Shown in pieces: positions 18,155 to 25,823 of a DNA stretch of 64,000 nt. The notes beneath the pieces are model-generated. The model did not search any database. It saw only the letters and a list, made by a program, of their open reading frames with translations, and had not been told where the DNA came from. Within the stretch, counting starts at the first letter, position 1, and each line of letters starts with the position of its first letter. This DNA comes from Bacteroidota bacterium (GTDB lineage Bacteria > Bacteroidota > Bacteroidia > Cytophagales > Cytophagaceae), in assembly GCA_023428135.1 (NCBI GenBank), contig JAEYZG010000061.1:17184-81183 (forward strand), written 5' to 3'. The position numbers and the translations under genes are program-made.

Positions 18155-18816
18155 TGCTTATTTATTAAATCAGTATTCAAACCACATTCTGTTTTCTTCA
18201 TGCCGAACCATCTTCCCTCTCTCGAGTAGGATTCCAGATCAAACTTTCTTGTACATGGCTCACAGCCTATGCTAAGATAACCTTTGGCCTCAAGGGGATG
18301 CCTTGGCAATTTATGTTCTTTAATATACAATTCAATCATCTTTGTTGTCCAGTCCAACATGGGATGGAAACGAACTGTATTGTGAGGGGCGCTCTCTTCT
18401 ACTTTAAATGCCTTTCTCACTGCACTCTGATCACCGCGCACTCCATTAATCCACACATCCTTTTCAGCTAAAACCGGCTCCAGTGGCTGAGTTTTATTCA
18501 AGAAGCAACAAAAATCAGGATCTGATGCAAAAAGTAATCTGCCATTAGCATCTTTTTGCATATGACGCGGAGTAAATGAGCTTACTTCCTGAATATTCAG
18601 ATTCATTAATTCCGCTAACTGATCTCTGTATTCTACAGTCTCCGGAAAATGATACCCTGTATTTATAAAGTATACTGGTATGGTGTTGTCAATTTTGCTG
18701 AGAATATGCAAAAGAACAATACTGTGCGTCTGAAAAGAAGAAGTAGTGAACAACTTCAGATCCTTCTGAAGGTATTCGTTTATCTTAATTTTTATTGATT
18801 CGATATCCACGGCCAA
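18151..18816 (-). CDS. cysH: Adenylyl-sulfate (APS) reductase, CysH family, Fe-S type
   Basis: Reduces activated sulfate to sulfite in cysteine biosynthesis, in the cytoplasm; 221 residues. C103-C104 and C185-x-x-C188 form the four-cysteine set that binds a [4Fe-4S] cluster and marks enzymes using APS rather than PAPS. The catalytic K-T-E-C-G-L motif places the thiol at C211. The S-S-F-Q-T-H-S loop near 26-32 is the modified P-loop. No ATG is in frame before residue 71, so translation starts at TTG (18816) or GTG (18810); an in-frame stop is just upstream. It is the first gene of a two-gene unit. No other sulfate-assimilation gene is in the window. Confidence 0.9.
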   Translation of the reverse strand: MAVDIESIKIKINEYLQKDLKLFTTSSFQTHSIVLLHILSKIDNTIPVYFINTGYHFPETVEYRDQLAELMNLNIQEVSSFTPRHMQKDANGRLLFASDPDFCCFLNKTQPLEPVLAEKDVWINGVRGDQSAVRKAFKVEESAPHNTVRFHPMLDWTTKMIELYIKEHKLPRHPLEAKGYLSIGCEPCTRKFDLESYSREGRWFGMKKTECGLNTDLINKQ

Positions 18817-19047
18817 CCAAATTTTATTCTGTGAATTTAGGAATTACCGGCAACTAAAAGAATTTTATTAAAGTTTTTTTTACAAAAACCAAAAAAAATT
18901 CTCCGAAAGAAGCTTATAAAGATTTATTAGAGTATCTTTATGGATCAAATTAAATACAATAAGCCGATCCAAGACTAACATTTCGTTAAAGATAGGAACA
19001 AATTCACGTTTTTCCTGATTCCGGGATTCCGAGATTTAAATTGTATT

Positions 19048-19055
19048 TATTTTTG
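19048..19055 (+). promoter_or_regulatory. -7 promoter box before queD
   Basis: TATTTTTG fits TAnnTTTG and ends 24 bases before the queD start. No clear -33 TTG at proper distance is visible. Confidence 0.4.
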
Positions 19056-19079
19056 CGTAAATTCATATAACCGTTAAAC

Positions 19080-19490
19080 ATGAAAACTGCCGTCTACAGA
19101 AAAGAACATTTTAATGCCGCTCATAGGCTATTTGTTCCCGAATGGTCTAAAGAAGACAATGACGCTTTATTTGGAAAATGTAATAATCCGAATTTTCATG
19201 GACATAATTATGAGGTAATTCTAAAGGTCACAGGAGAAACTAATCCTATAACAGGATATGTTATAGACATGAAATTTTTGAGTGATCTGGTGCAGGAGCA
19301 TGTAATTAAAAAATTTGACCACAAAAACCTGAATCTTGATACTGAGGAGTTTAAAAACCTCAACCCAACTGCTGAGAATATTGCGATGGTAATCTGGACA
19401 AAACTCAGGGATAAAATTGATAAAAAGTACGATCTTAAGGTAATTTTATATGAAACAGAAAGGAACTTTGTTGAATACCCAGCTGATTAA
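19080..19490 (+). CDS. queD: 6-carboxy-tetrahydropterin synthase QueD / 6-pyruvoyl-tetrahydropterin synthase family
   Basis: Converts 7,8-dihydroneopterin triphosphate to a tetrahydropterin, the second step toward queuosine (QueD) or biopterin (PTPS); 136 residues, usual length. Zinc ligands are H15 in F-N-A-A-H-R and H40/H42 in N-F-H-G-H-N-Y. The catalytic Cys34 lies in F-G-K-C-N-N, spaced as in the family. A late E-T-E-R-N-F-V-E segment carries the substrate-anchoring Glu. The downstream gene encodes FolE, which makes its substrate, and overlaps it by 41 bases, so the pair forms one pathway module. Whether the product goes to queuosine or another pterin cannot be decided because other que genes are absent. 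Confidence 0.92.
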   Translation: MKTAVYRKEHFNAAHRLFVPEWSKEDNDALFGKCNNPNFHGHNYEVILKVTGETNPITGYVIDMKFLSDLVQEHVIKKFDHKNLNLDTEEFKNLNPTAENIAMVIWTKLRDKIDKKYDLKVILYETERNFVEYPAD

Positions 19491-20142
19491 AGACCTGACT
19501 ATTGAGGAGATTGGAGACGATCATGTACCTGGGTCTTATGAAACACCATTAAGATCAGATGCCTTTGAAATGAGCGATGAAGTTAAAATGCAGCTCATTG
19601 AAAATCATTTCAGAGAAATTATGACCATTATGGGTATGGACCTTAACGACGATAGTTTAAAAGGTACTCCAAAAAGAGTGGCTAAAATGTTCATTAAGGA
19701 GGTATTTAGCGGGCTGAACCCTGAAAACAGACCTAAAATAAAACTCTTCGACAATAAATTTAAATACAATGAAATGCTTGTGGAAAAGGATATTACCTTT
19801 TACTCCTATTGTGAGCATCACTTTGTACCTATTATCGGCAAGGCACACGTAGCCTACATCAGTTCAGGCAAGGTTATAGGACTTTCTAAAATCAACAGGA
19901 TTGTTCAGTATTATTCAAAAAGACCACAGGTACAGGAGAGGCTTACAGTACAAATTGCCAATGATCTGAAAGAAACACTGGAGACTGAAGATATTGCCGT
20001 GATCATGGATGCAAGCCACCTGTGTGTTGCATCAAGAGGAGTAAGTGATACCAGCAGTAGAACAGTAACAGCTCATTACTCCGGCAAATTTAAGTTAGAA
20101 GCGATTAAAGCTGAATTTCTTAACCACACAAAACAGGTTTAA
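19450..20142 (+). CDS. folE: GTP cyclohydrolase I
   Basis: Converts GTP to 7,8-dihydroneopterin triphosphate, the entry to folate, queuosine and biopterin; 230 residues. Zinc ligands C121, H124 (Y-C-E-H-H-F) and C192 (H-L-C-V-A-S-R-G) are present. G-L-S-K-I-N-R-I-V and R-P-Q-V-Q-E-R-L-T are diagnostic. The homologous region begins near I-E-E-I-G-D (residue 18). The ATG at 19450, inside the end of queD, is the only ATG before residue 41, so a 41-base overlap is accepted, and AAGG stands about 10 bases upstream. A strong terminator follows the stop. Confidence 0.95.
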   Translation: MKQKGTLLNTQLIKDLTIEEIGDDHVPGSYETPLRSDAFEMSDEVKMQLIENHFREIMTIMGMDLNDDSLKGTPKRVAKMFIKEVFSGLNPENRPKIKLFDNKFKYNEMLVEKDITFYSYCEHHFVPIIGKAHVAYISSGKVIGLSKINRIVQYYSKRPQVQERLTVQIANDLKETLETEDIAVIMDASHLCVASRGVSDTSSRTVTAHYSGKFKLEAIKAEFLNHTKQV

Positions 20143-20154
20143 TTCAGTAATTAT

Positions 20155-20187
20155 AAGGAGGAATAAGCATAAAACTTATTCCTCCTT
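20155..20187 (+). terminator. Terminator of queD-folE
   Basis: A 13-bp perfect stem (20155-20167 with 20175-20187) and a 7-base loop lie 12 bases after folE. The T-run is short, so it may also protect the 3' end. Confidence 0.75.
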
Positions 20188-20354
20188 TATATTAAAAATG
20201 TTCTTGCCTCTCTTATTTTTCCAATGTTCCGGCTCATATTTTTCACATTTATCTTTAGATGTAATTTTTAGTTCACTTTACATTTATCCTCCATATATAA
20301 AAATTAGATAATCAAGCATTTGCAGAAGTTCTTCCAATTTTATTATTTTGAAAA

Positions 20355-20804
20355 ATGAGGTTAGAAGATGAAATAAAACAAAAGGAATTCAAAAATGAAT
20401 TTCAGAAAACCGGAATAAACATCATTTTTACCTTCAATTGGCTTGATGCACGGACAAGAAGCTTTTTGAAGAAATATGATCTGACTCCGCAGCAGTACAA
20501 CATACTTCGTATTCTCCGAGGGCAATATCCTAATCCATCCACTATTAATTTATTAAAGGAAAGAATGCTCGACAAGATGTCTGATGCATCAAGACTGGTC
20601 GAAAGGTTGAGAGTTAAAGAGCTTCTTGAGCGCAACCCTTCTTCTGAGGACAGAAGGTCTGTGAATATTTTAATTTCGCAAAAGGGGTTGAAGTTACTGG
20701 CAGAAATAGATAAAAATTTTCATGAATACGAAAAAGTATTTAATTCTCTCACCATTGAAGACGCCACAATTCTAAACCAGCTTTTGGATAAACTGAGAGA
20801 TTAA
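20355..20804 (+). CDS. MarR family transcriptional regulator
   Basis: Winged-helix DNA-binding repressor or activator, 149 residues. The pattern L-T-x-x-Q-Y-N-I-L-R-I-L-R-G is followed by a recognition region M-S-D-A-S-R-L-V-E-R-L and the wing R-N-P-S-S-E-D-R-R-S-V-N-I-L-I-S (about 94-109), which are typical of MarR proteins. It is a single-gene unit between two strong terminators. The 210-base leader holds no obvious palindromic operator. Signal and target are unknown; MarR proteins often control a neighbouring transporter or stress gene, but none is adjacent here. Confidence 0.92.
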   Translation: MRLEDEIKQKEFKNEFQKTGINIIFTFNWLDARTRSFLKKYDLTPQQYNILRILRGQYPNPSTINLLKERMLDKMSDASRLVERLRVKELLERNPSSEDRRSVNILISQKGLKLLAEIDKNFHEYEKVFNSLTIEDATILNQLLDKLRD

Positions 20805-20844
20805 AAAAAACAGCTTCGCCGTGGTATGCGAAGCTGTTTTTTTT
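20803..20844. terminator. Bidirectional terminator between convergent genes
   Basis: A 17-bp perfect inverted repeat (20803-20819 with 20828-20844) with an 8-base loop ends in A-run and T-run arms. It serves the marR-like gene on the plus strand and the gene at 20864-21310 on the minus strand. Confidence 0.85.
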
Positions 20845-20863
20845 ATAATTCCACTTTCCCAGT

Positions 20864-21310
20864 TTATTTTTCGGTTCTTACCCTCACCTTCCATCTTTCA
20901 GCATATTCATTTCTGACAGAAGGCTTTGTATAAACTGGGAAATTAACTTCAAAGCTTTCGCAGTCTAAGGTTTTATCAATATTATGAATAAACAGCTTGA
21001 TCTTGGCACTTTTTGCAAGCTTTCTTGCTCTTGTCAAAGCTAACGATTTACTTTCCTCCACAAACAATAATTTAGCATCCACATCACATACCCCCCACCC
21101 AGAGATGTGCGGGATCAGGTGTATGGAATATTTCTGAATTTTATTATTGTCTGCCATAGTCAAATTCGCTTTTACTAAAGCCACCTCAAAACATAAATCC
21201 TTCTCAAATCCTTCCTCTATTAAACCATAAGCAAGTTTTAAAGCTTTTGCTTTTATGTCCTGCTTTAAAAAATTATAAAGTGCCGGAATTTTATATTTTA
21301 GATTTTGCAT
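20864..21310 (-). CDS. Uncharacterised protein with a DUF2188-like C-terminal half
   Basis: 148 residues, soluble, rich in Lys, Leu and Ala, without signal peptide. The second half (about 60-120) has the pattern H-L-I-P-H-x-x-G-W-G-V, then A-L-T-R-A-R-K-L-A-K, then K-L-F-I-H-N-I-D. This resembles DUF2188, a small beta-alpha-beta fold of unknown function whose core is PHxxGWAV ... A...AR.LAK ... IH. The match was made by eye. The N-terminal half (L-K-Q-D-I-K-A-K-A-L-K-L-A-Y-G-L) looks helical and is not recognised. It stands alone, convergent with the MarR gene and divergent from the sigma-factor gene. No function can be given. Confidence 0.7.
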   Translation of the reverse strand: MQNLKYKIPALYNFLKQDIKAKALKLAYGLIEEGFEKDLCFEVALVKANLTMADNNKIQKYSIHLIPHISGWGVCDVDAKLLFVEESKSLALTRARKLAKSAKIKLFIHNIDKTLDCESFEVNFPVYTKPSVRNEYAERWKVRVRTEK

Positions 21311-21607
21311 AGAACTAGGGGGTTAGAAATTTGGATCAATTATTAAACCACAAAAAATAGTAATATGTTTATATTTTTTTCTAAACAAAAGAGTTATAAT
21401 ATTTACTCTATATCAGTTACTTTTTCGTAGAAATAAAAATTAAGCATGGAATACTAGTCGAAAAATAGCAGATTTGTACAAAAGCAACACAAAAAATATA
21501 TTTAACCTAAAATTCTAATTATTAAATAATTCAAGGTTTAACCCTTACTTTTTTCTATATTTATAATTAAAGCAGGTTACAATATGCTTATATAAAGTAT
21601 ATAAACT
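21311..21607. other. 297-base AT-rich divergent intergenic region
   Basis: It lies between the minus-strand DUF2188-like gene and the plus-strand sigma-factor gene and must hold promoters for both. It is strongly AT-rich with several A and T runs; no exact TTG-N19-21-TAnnTTTG promoter, repeat or RNA was recognised. Confidence 0.5.
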
Positions 21608-22150
21608 ATGAAAGATAGTGAGATCTTAGAAAAGATAAAGAATCGAGATGAATCTGCACTAGACTATCTTTATAAAAAGAATTATAAAATGATGGTCAAA
21701 ATGATCATCAGAAATAATGGTTCTGAAGAAGAAGCCAAGGACATATTTCAGGATGCCTTGATTGTAGTCTGGCAAAAAGCATATTCACCGGAATTTGTTT
21801 TATCTTCTAAACTTAGCACTTATATATACAGTATATGCCAGAACCTCTGGCGGAAAGAGCTTGAAAGAAAAAGCAGGCTTACAGGGGAACAGCCGGTTGA
21901 AAAAGGTGAAAGTTATGACCTTGACAAACAGGAAAGGGCAAATATTATAAATAAGTGTATTGAAGATCTCGGAGAAACATGTCGGAAAATTCTGACATAT
22001 TATTATTTCGATGATCTGTCAATGAATGATATTGCTGAAAAACTTGGTTTTGCCAATGCAGATACAGCAAAAACAAAAAAATACAAGTGTAAAAAAGAAT
22101 TAGATAATAAAATTAAATCTTTATATACCGCTAAAGATTTTTTGGACTAA
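21608..22150 (+). CDS. ECF-type RNA polymerase sigma factor (sigma-70 family)
   Basis: Alternative sigma factor, 180 residues. Region 2 covers about 8-80, with the core-binding E-E-E-A-K-D-I-F-Q-D-A-L-I-V-V-W-Q-K-A. Region 4 covers about 118-170, with Y-Y-Y-F-D-D-L-S-M-N-D-I-A-E-K-L-G-F as the -35-reading helix-turn-helix. The stop and the next start are one base apart, so it is coupled to the membrane protein downstream, the usual place for a regulator that holds the sigma factor inactive. The signal sensed is unknown. Confidence 0.93.
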   Translation: MKDSEILEKIKNRDESALDYLYKKNYKMMVKMIIRNNGSEEEAKDIFQDALIVVWQKAYSPEFVLSSKLSTYIYSICQNLWRKELERKSRLTGEQPVEKGESYDLDKQERANIINKCIEDLGETCRKILTYYYFDDLSMNDIAEKLGFANADTAKTKKYKCKKELDNKIKSLYTAKDFLD

Positions 22151-22151
22151 T

Positions 22152-23057
22152 ATGGACAACAACTTTTACAGTCAGGACAAAATAGACGATTTCCTTTCGG
22201 GGAAACTATCTGGGACCGAAAAGCTCATGTTCGAAGAACACATGACTAAAGATCCATTGGTTAGTAATGAGCTTAAACTTCAGGAGGAAATAATCAACCA
22301 CCTGAAAGGTCAGCGAAAAGCTGAATTAAAAGCACGTCTGGACAATATCAATGTGACAGCTACTTCTTCATACACCGGCCTTAAAATAGCAGCTGGCATT
22401 ATAGGTACGTTGTTACTTAGCACAACTCTGTATTTCACTTTATTCAATAACCCTGCAGAACAATCTGCTTTAACTCAACAATCTGCAGAACAACCAACAG
22501 ATATAATTTCTGCTGAAGAATTTACTCCACAAACAGAAGCAGAAGTCATTACATCAGAAACATCTGTTACTGCTCCAACTTTGGAAAAAGAAAGTAAATT
22601 TGAAATAAAAAGAGAACTCAGAATTACTCAACTGAAAAAACGTCACGAGGCTGAAGTTTCAGAAAATACTGCATATCATAACTTTAGCAATGTTTCAGAA
22701 CCGAATTTTTCAGATTTTGAAAGTGAAGATTTTAATACCGAAAATTCAGTTCAACCTCAAAAAGGTGAAATACAAGGAAGCGATGCCGCCAAACTTGATA
22801 ACATTTCAGTAAAAATAGCCAAGAAGAAAAACAAAGACTTTCATTATCAATTCTTCAGCAACAAGCTTTTTCTATATGGAAAATTTGATGAAAAGCCATA
22901 TGAGATACTTGAGCTGAACAGCAAAGGTGGCAGAGAATTGTTTCTTAAATACGAAGGAAGCTATTTCTCTCTGAAATCAAATCAAATCGATATCGTACCG
23001 CTAAAAGAAATTCATGACAAAGACATTACCAGAGAACTGGAGTCTTTAAAAAAATAA
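22152..23057 (+). CDS. Single-pass membrane protein, probable anti-sigma factor or sigma-linked regulator
   Basis: 301 residues. The N-terminal ~70 (D-K-I-D-D-F-L-S-G-K-L-S-G-T-E-K-L-M-F-E-E-H-M) resembles the cytoplasmic start of anti-sigma factors, where 'F..GkL...E...FE.hl' is common, but it has no zinc-binding HxxxCxxC motif. One membrane segment lies at about 76-97. The outer part is a low-complexity Glu/Thr/Ser-rich linker (about 100-215). It is followed by a folded-looking end around N-K-L-F-L-Y-G-K-F-D-E-K-P-Y-E-I-L. Position directly after the ECF sigma gene supports a regulatory role; this is inference. A strong terminator follows. Confidence 0.75.
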   Translation: MDNNFYSQDKIDDFLSGKLSGTEKLMFEEHMTKDPLVSNELKLQEEIINHLKGQRKAELKARLDNINVTATSSYTGLKIAAGIIGTLLLSTTLYFTLFNNPAEQSALTQQSAEQPTDIISAEEFTPQTEAEVITSETSVTAPTLEKESKFEIKRELRITQLKKRHEAEVSENTAYHNFSNVSEPNFSDFESEDFNTENSVQPQKGEIQGSDAAKLDNISVKIAKKKNKDFHYQFFSNKLFLYGKFDEKPYEILELNSKGGRELFLKYEGSYFSLKSNQIDIVPLKEIHDKDITRELESLKK

Positions 23058-23080
23058 AAAATTAATCATTTATATATTGA

Positions 23081-23130
23081 AGGACTTTATTCCCTTGACA
23101 GCTAGCAGGAATAAAGTCCTTTTATTTTTT
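23081..23130 (+). terminator. Terminator of the sigma-factor operon
   Basis: A 13-bp perfect stem (23081-23093 with 23108-23120) and a 14-base loop are followed by TTTATTTTTT. Confidence 0.88.
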
Positions 23131-23219
23131 GCCCCCTTATCACTGAAGAAGTTTGAAGAATTTCCATAAATAAAGTTAAAAAGCCTCATTCTGAACTTCG
23201 GTAATAAGATTTATTCTAG

Positions 23220-23227
23220 TAAATTTG
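23220..23227 (+). promoter_or_regulatory. -7 promoter box before ftsX
   Basis: TAAATTTG matches TAnnTTTG and ends 12 bases before the ATG, implying a very short leader. No clear -33 TTG is seen. Confidence 0.4.
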
Positions 23228-23239
23228 CTCACCTTAGTT

Positions 23240-24139
23240 ATGAATAAGCCATTAAAAATCAAAAAAAGAAAGAAGAAGTTGGGGAGCTATCCTTACCTTA
23301 CTGTGGTTTTCAGTATTACATTATCGCTTTTTGTTATTGGCTTATTTGCTCTTGTTTTTTTACATGGAAAAAAATTAAGTACTGTTATCCGTGAAAATCT
23401 GGAGCTTCACGTGTATCTTGACAAGAACCTTTCTCCGGACATGGTGGATTCCCTTCAGAATACCATTGCCTCACAACCATATGTATTAAAGAAAAAAGGG
23501 AAAGTACAAATTGAATATATTTCTCAGAAAGAGGCTGCCAAGAAGTTTATAAAAGAAACAGGGGAAGACTTTTCTACCGTTTTAACTGAAAATCCATTAA
23601 GACCTTCCCTGGTTGTTAAAATTTCTTCCAAATATTTCGAAGAAACCAAAATGAAAAAAATCTCTCAGGAAATTAAGGCTATGACTGGTGTATTTGAAGT
23701 TGACTATCCTGTAAATCTAATAGACACAATTAACCGCAACATAAAAACCATCGCATTGATAATGCTTTCTTTTTCATTGATTTTATTGTTTGCGACTTAC
23801 CTTCTAATCAATAACACAATAAAACTGGCACTTTACAGTCAGCGATTCCTCATAAGGAGTATGCAGCTTGTAGGGGCCAAACGTTCCTTTATACAAGGAC
23901 CATTCTTATTACATGCTACATTTCAGGGCTTCTTCAGTGGTATTATTGCAGCAGGACTTCTATTCCTTTTACAGCAATATGCTTATAGGGAAATCCCAGA
24001 ATTATCTCAATTGGGTGAAACCAAAAATATAGCTATAGTATTCGGAGCCCTGATTGCTGCAGGTATTTTTATAGGACTTATCTCCTCTTTCAGAGCAGTT
24101 AATAAATATCTTAAAATGTCATTAGACGAATTATATTAA
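23240..24139 (+). CDS. ftsX: Cell division protein FtsX (permease-like)
   Basis: Membrane partner of the ATPase FtsE; the pair controls cell-wall hydrolases at division. 299 residues from the ATG at 23240; an in-frame TTG 15 bases earlier is less likely because it falls in the promoter box. A basic N-terminus (K-I-K-K-R-K-K-K) precedes the first membrane segment (about 20-42). The extracytoplasmic domain (about 45-160) and three closing membrane segments are in the normal FtsX layout, with S-M-Q-L-V-G-A-K-R-S-F-I as the family's cytoplasmic loop. It heads the block ftsX-DUF3098-uppP-truB-ribF. ftsE is 15 kb away at 39372. Confidence 0.92.
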   Translation: MNKPLKIKKRKKKLGSYPYLTVVFSITLSLFVIGLFALVFLHGKKLSTVIRENLELHVYLDKNLSPDMVDSLQNTIASQPYVLKKKGKVQIEYISQKEAAKKFIKETGEDFSTVLTENPLRPSLVVKISSKYFEETKMKKISQEIKAMTGVFEVDYPVNLIDTINRNIKTIALIMLSFSLILLFATYLLINNTIKLALYSQRFLIRSMQLVGAKRSFIQGPFLLHATFQGFFSGIIAAGLLFLLQQYAYREIPELSQLGETKNIAIVFGALIAAGIFIGLISSFRAVNKYLKMSLDELY

Positions 24140-24144
24140 TAACC

Positions 24145-24351
24145 ATGAACAAACTAGTTTTTTCAAAAGCCAATTACGTGATAATGCTTATTGGCATTGC
24201 TTTTCTTATTATCGGATTTATAACCATGAGTAAGGATGACCAGCCTCATGGTTTTGGAACTCTGGGCTTAACAATTGGTCCGATATTCCTGTTAATCGGT
24301 TTTATTATACAGTTTGTAGCAATCTTTTATAAGCAAGGTAAAAAAGAATGA
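24145..24351 (+). CDS. DUF3098 family small membrane protein
   Basis: 68 residues with two membrane helices (about 10-28 and 40-62) separated by a short D-D-Q-P-H-G-F-G-T-L loop. This is the layout of DUF3098, a Bacteroidota-restricted family found between ftsX and uppP. It starts 6 bases after ftsX, and its stop overlaps the uppP start (ATGA). Function unknown; constant position suggests a role in division or envelope biogenesis. Confidence 0.85.
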   Translation: MNKLVFSKANYVIMLIGIAFLIIGFITMSKDDQPHGFGTLGLTIGPIFLLIGFIIQFVAIFYKQGKKE

Positions 24352-25133
24352 ATTTCGTAGAAGCCATAATCCTGGCCATTGTTGAAGGACTTACAGAATT
24401 TTTGCCGGTTTCATCCACAGGTCACATGATCATTACTTCCGCCCTTATGGGAATTAATGAGCAGGAATTTACTAAAATTTTCACTGTACAGATTCAGTTC
24501 GGTGCAATACTTTCCGTTGTAATCCTTTACTGGAAAAGATTTTTCACTTCACTGGACTTTTATTATAAGTTGTTTGTTGCTTTTCTTCCCGCTGCAGTAA
24601 TAGGTTTTCTTTTGGGAGACTTCATAGACTCCCTGCTTGAAAACGTTATTGTGGTTGCTTCTTCTCTCCTATTGGGGGGAATATTCCTTTTATTTGTTGA
24701 CAGGATTTTCAATCCATTAAAAGGTAGGTCTCTAGAAGAGCTATCTTATAAAAACTCCCTGATTATAGGTTGCTTCCAATGTCTCGCCATGATACCGGGA
24801 GTAAGCAGATCTGCGGCAACAATTATTGGAGGAATGGCTCAAAACCTTAATAGAAAGTCCGCTGCTGAATTCTCCTTCTTTCTGGCAGTACCTACAATGT
24901 TTGCAGCATCTGGGTACAAGCTACTTAAAGATTATAAAGCAATTGATGCTTCAAACATTAATGTACTTATTGTTGGGAATTTGGTAGCATTTATCGTTGC
25001 TTTACTTGCAATAAAATTCTTTATAGGTTTCGTAACCAAATATGGATTTAAAGTTTTCGGGTACTATAGAATCGCTCTGGGCTTAATTCTGCTAATATTA
25101 CTGGCTCTCGGAGTCGATTTAAAAATACAATAA
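24348..25133 (+). CDS. uppP: Undecaprenyl-diphosphatase (BacA/UppP)
   Basis: Inner-membrane enzyme that recycles the lipid carrier of cell-wall synthesis by removing a phosphate from undecaprenyl diphosphate; it can confer bacitracin tolerance. 261 residues, about eight membrane helices. The two active-site motifs are E-G-L-T-E-F-L-P-V-S-S-T-G-H (13-26) and P-G-V-S-R-S-A-A-T-I-I-G-G in the second half. It is joined by 4-base overlap to the DUF3098 gene and abuts truB with no gap (TAAATG). Confidence 0.96.
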   Translation: MNFVEAIILAIVEGLTEFLPVSSTGHMIITSALMGINEQEFTKIFTVQIQFGAILSVVILYWKRFFTSLDFYYKLFVAFLPAAVIGFLLGDFIDSLLENVIVVASSLLLGGIFLLFVDRIFNPLKGRSLEELSYKNSLIIGCFQCLAMIPGVSRSAATIIGGMAQNLNRKSAAEFSFFLAVPTMFAASGYKLLKDYKAIDASNINVLIVGNLVAFIVALLAIKFFIGFVTKYGFKVFGYYRIALGLILLILLALGVDLKIQ

Positions 25134-25823
25134 ATGACATTTGATTTTGAAGCAGGTGAAGTGCTTCTTATTGACAAGCCTTACGAATGGTCATCCTTTG
25201 ATGTAGTCAGGAAAATCCGTAATACATTTAAGATGAAAAAGGTAGGTCATGCAGGAACACTTGATCCTCTGGCCACCGGATTATTGATTCTTTGCACCGG
25301 TAAAAAGACCAAAGAAATAGAGACTTATCAGGGCCAGGAAAAGGAATATGAAGGCCTGATCTCCCTTGGTAAGACTACCCCATCCTGTGATCTTGAAACA
25401 GAATTTGATCAGGAGTTTGACATTTCTCATATTACTGAAGCTGATATATACAGAGTAGCTTCTGAATTTCTTGGCCAGCAGATGCAAGTCCCTCCACACT
25501 TTTCAGCGATTAAGGTAAATGGCAAAAGGGTTTATAAACTCGCAAGAAAAGGCATCAATGTTGAAATGAAAGAAAGAGAAGTTTTCATAAAAGCGTTTGA
25601 GATAAAAAAAATCGAATTCCCCAATATTGAATTCAATATTGTTTGTTCCAAAGGTACTTATATTAGAAGTATTGCCAGAGACTTCGGAGAAAAACTTGGA
25701 GCAGGGTCCCACCTTGCTCAGTTAAGAAGAACCAGAATCGGAGAATTCACTATAGATAAATCCTACAAATTGGAAGATTTTCTTAAGTTAGCAGGAAAGA
25801 AAGAAGGAAATGAAGGTTTATAA
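25134..25823 (+). CDS. truB: tRNA pseudouridine(55) synthase TruB
   Basis: Makes pseudouridine 55 in the T-loop of tRNAs. 229 residues, a short bacterial version without a long PUA domain. The catalytic motif K-V-G-H-A-G-T-L-D-P-L-A-T-G-L has nucleophile D44. K-G-T-Y-I-R-S-I-A-R-D-F-G near residue 170 and the N-terminal L-L-I-D-K-P-Y-E-W-S-S-F-D-V-V are standard. The last 14 bases overlap ribF, a classic truB-ribF arrangement. Confidence 0.96.
   Translation: MTFDFEAGEVLLIDKPYEWSSFDVVRKIRNTFKMKKVGHAGTLDPLATGLLILCTGKKTKEIETYQGQEKEYEGLISLGKTTPSCDLETEFDQEFDISHITEADIYRVASEFLGQQMQVPPHFSAIKVNGKRVYKLARKGINVEMKEREVFIKAFEIKKIEFPNIEFNIVCSKGTYIRSIARDFGEKLGAGSHLAQLRRTRIGEFTIDKSYKLEDFLKLAGKKEGNEGL

Noticed and set aside
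18817..19079. Riboswitch (preQ1 or similar) upstream of queD
   Set aside because: The gap has only a weak 8-bp inverted repeat (18916-18923 with 18934-18941) and no recognisable aptamer.
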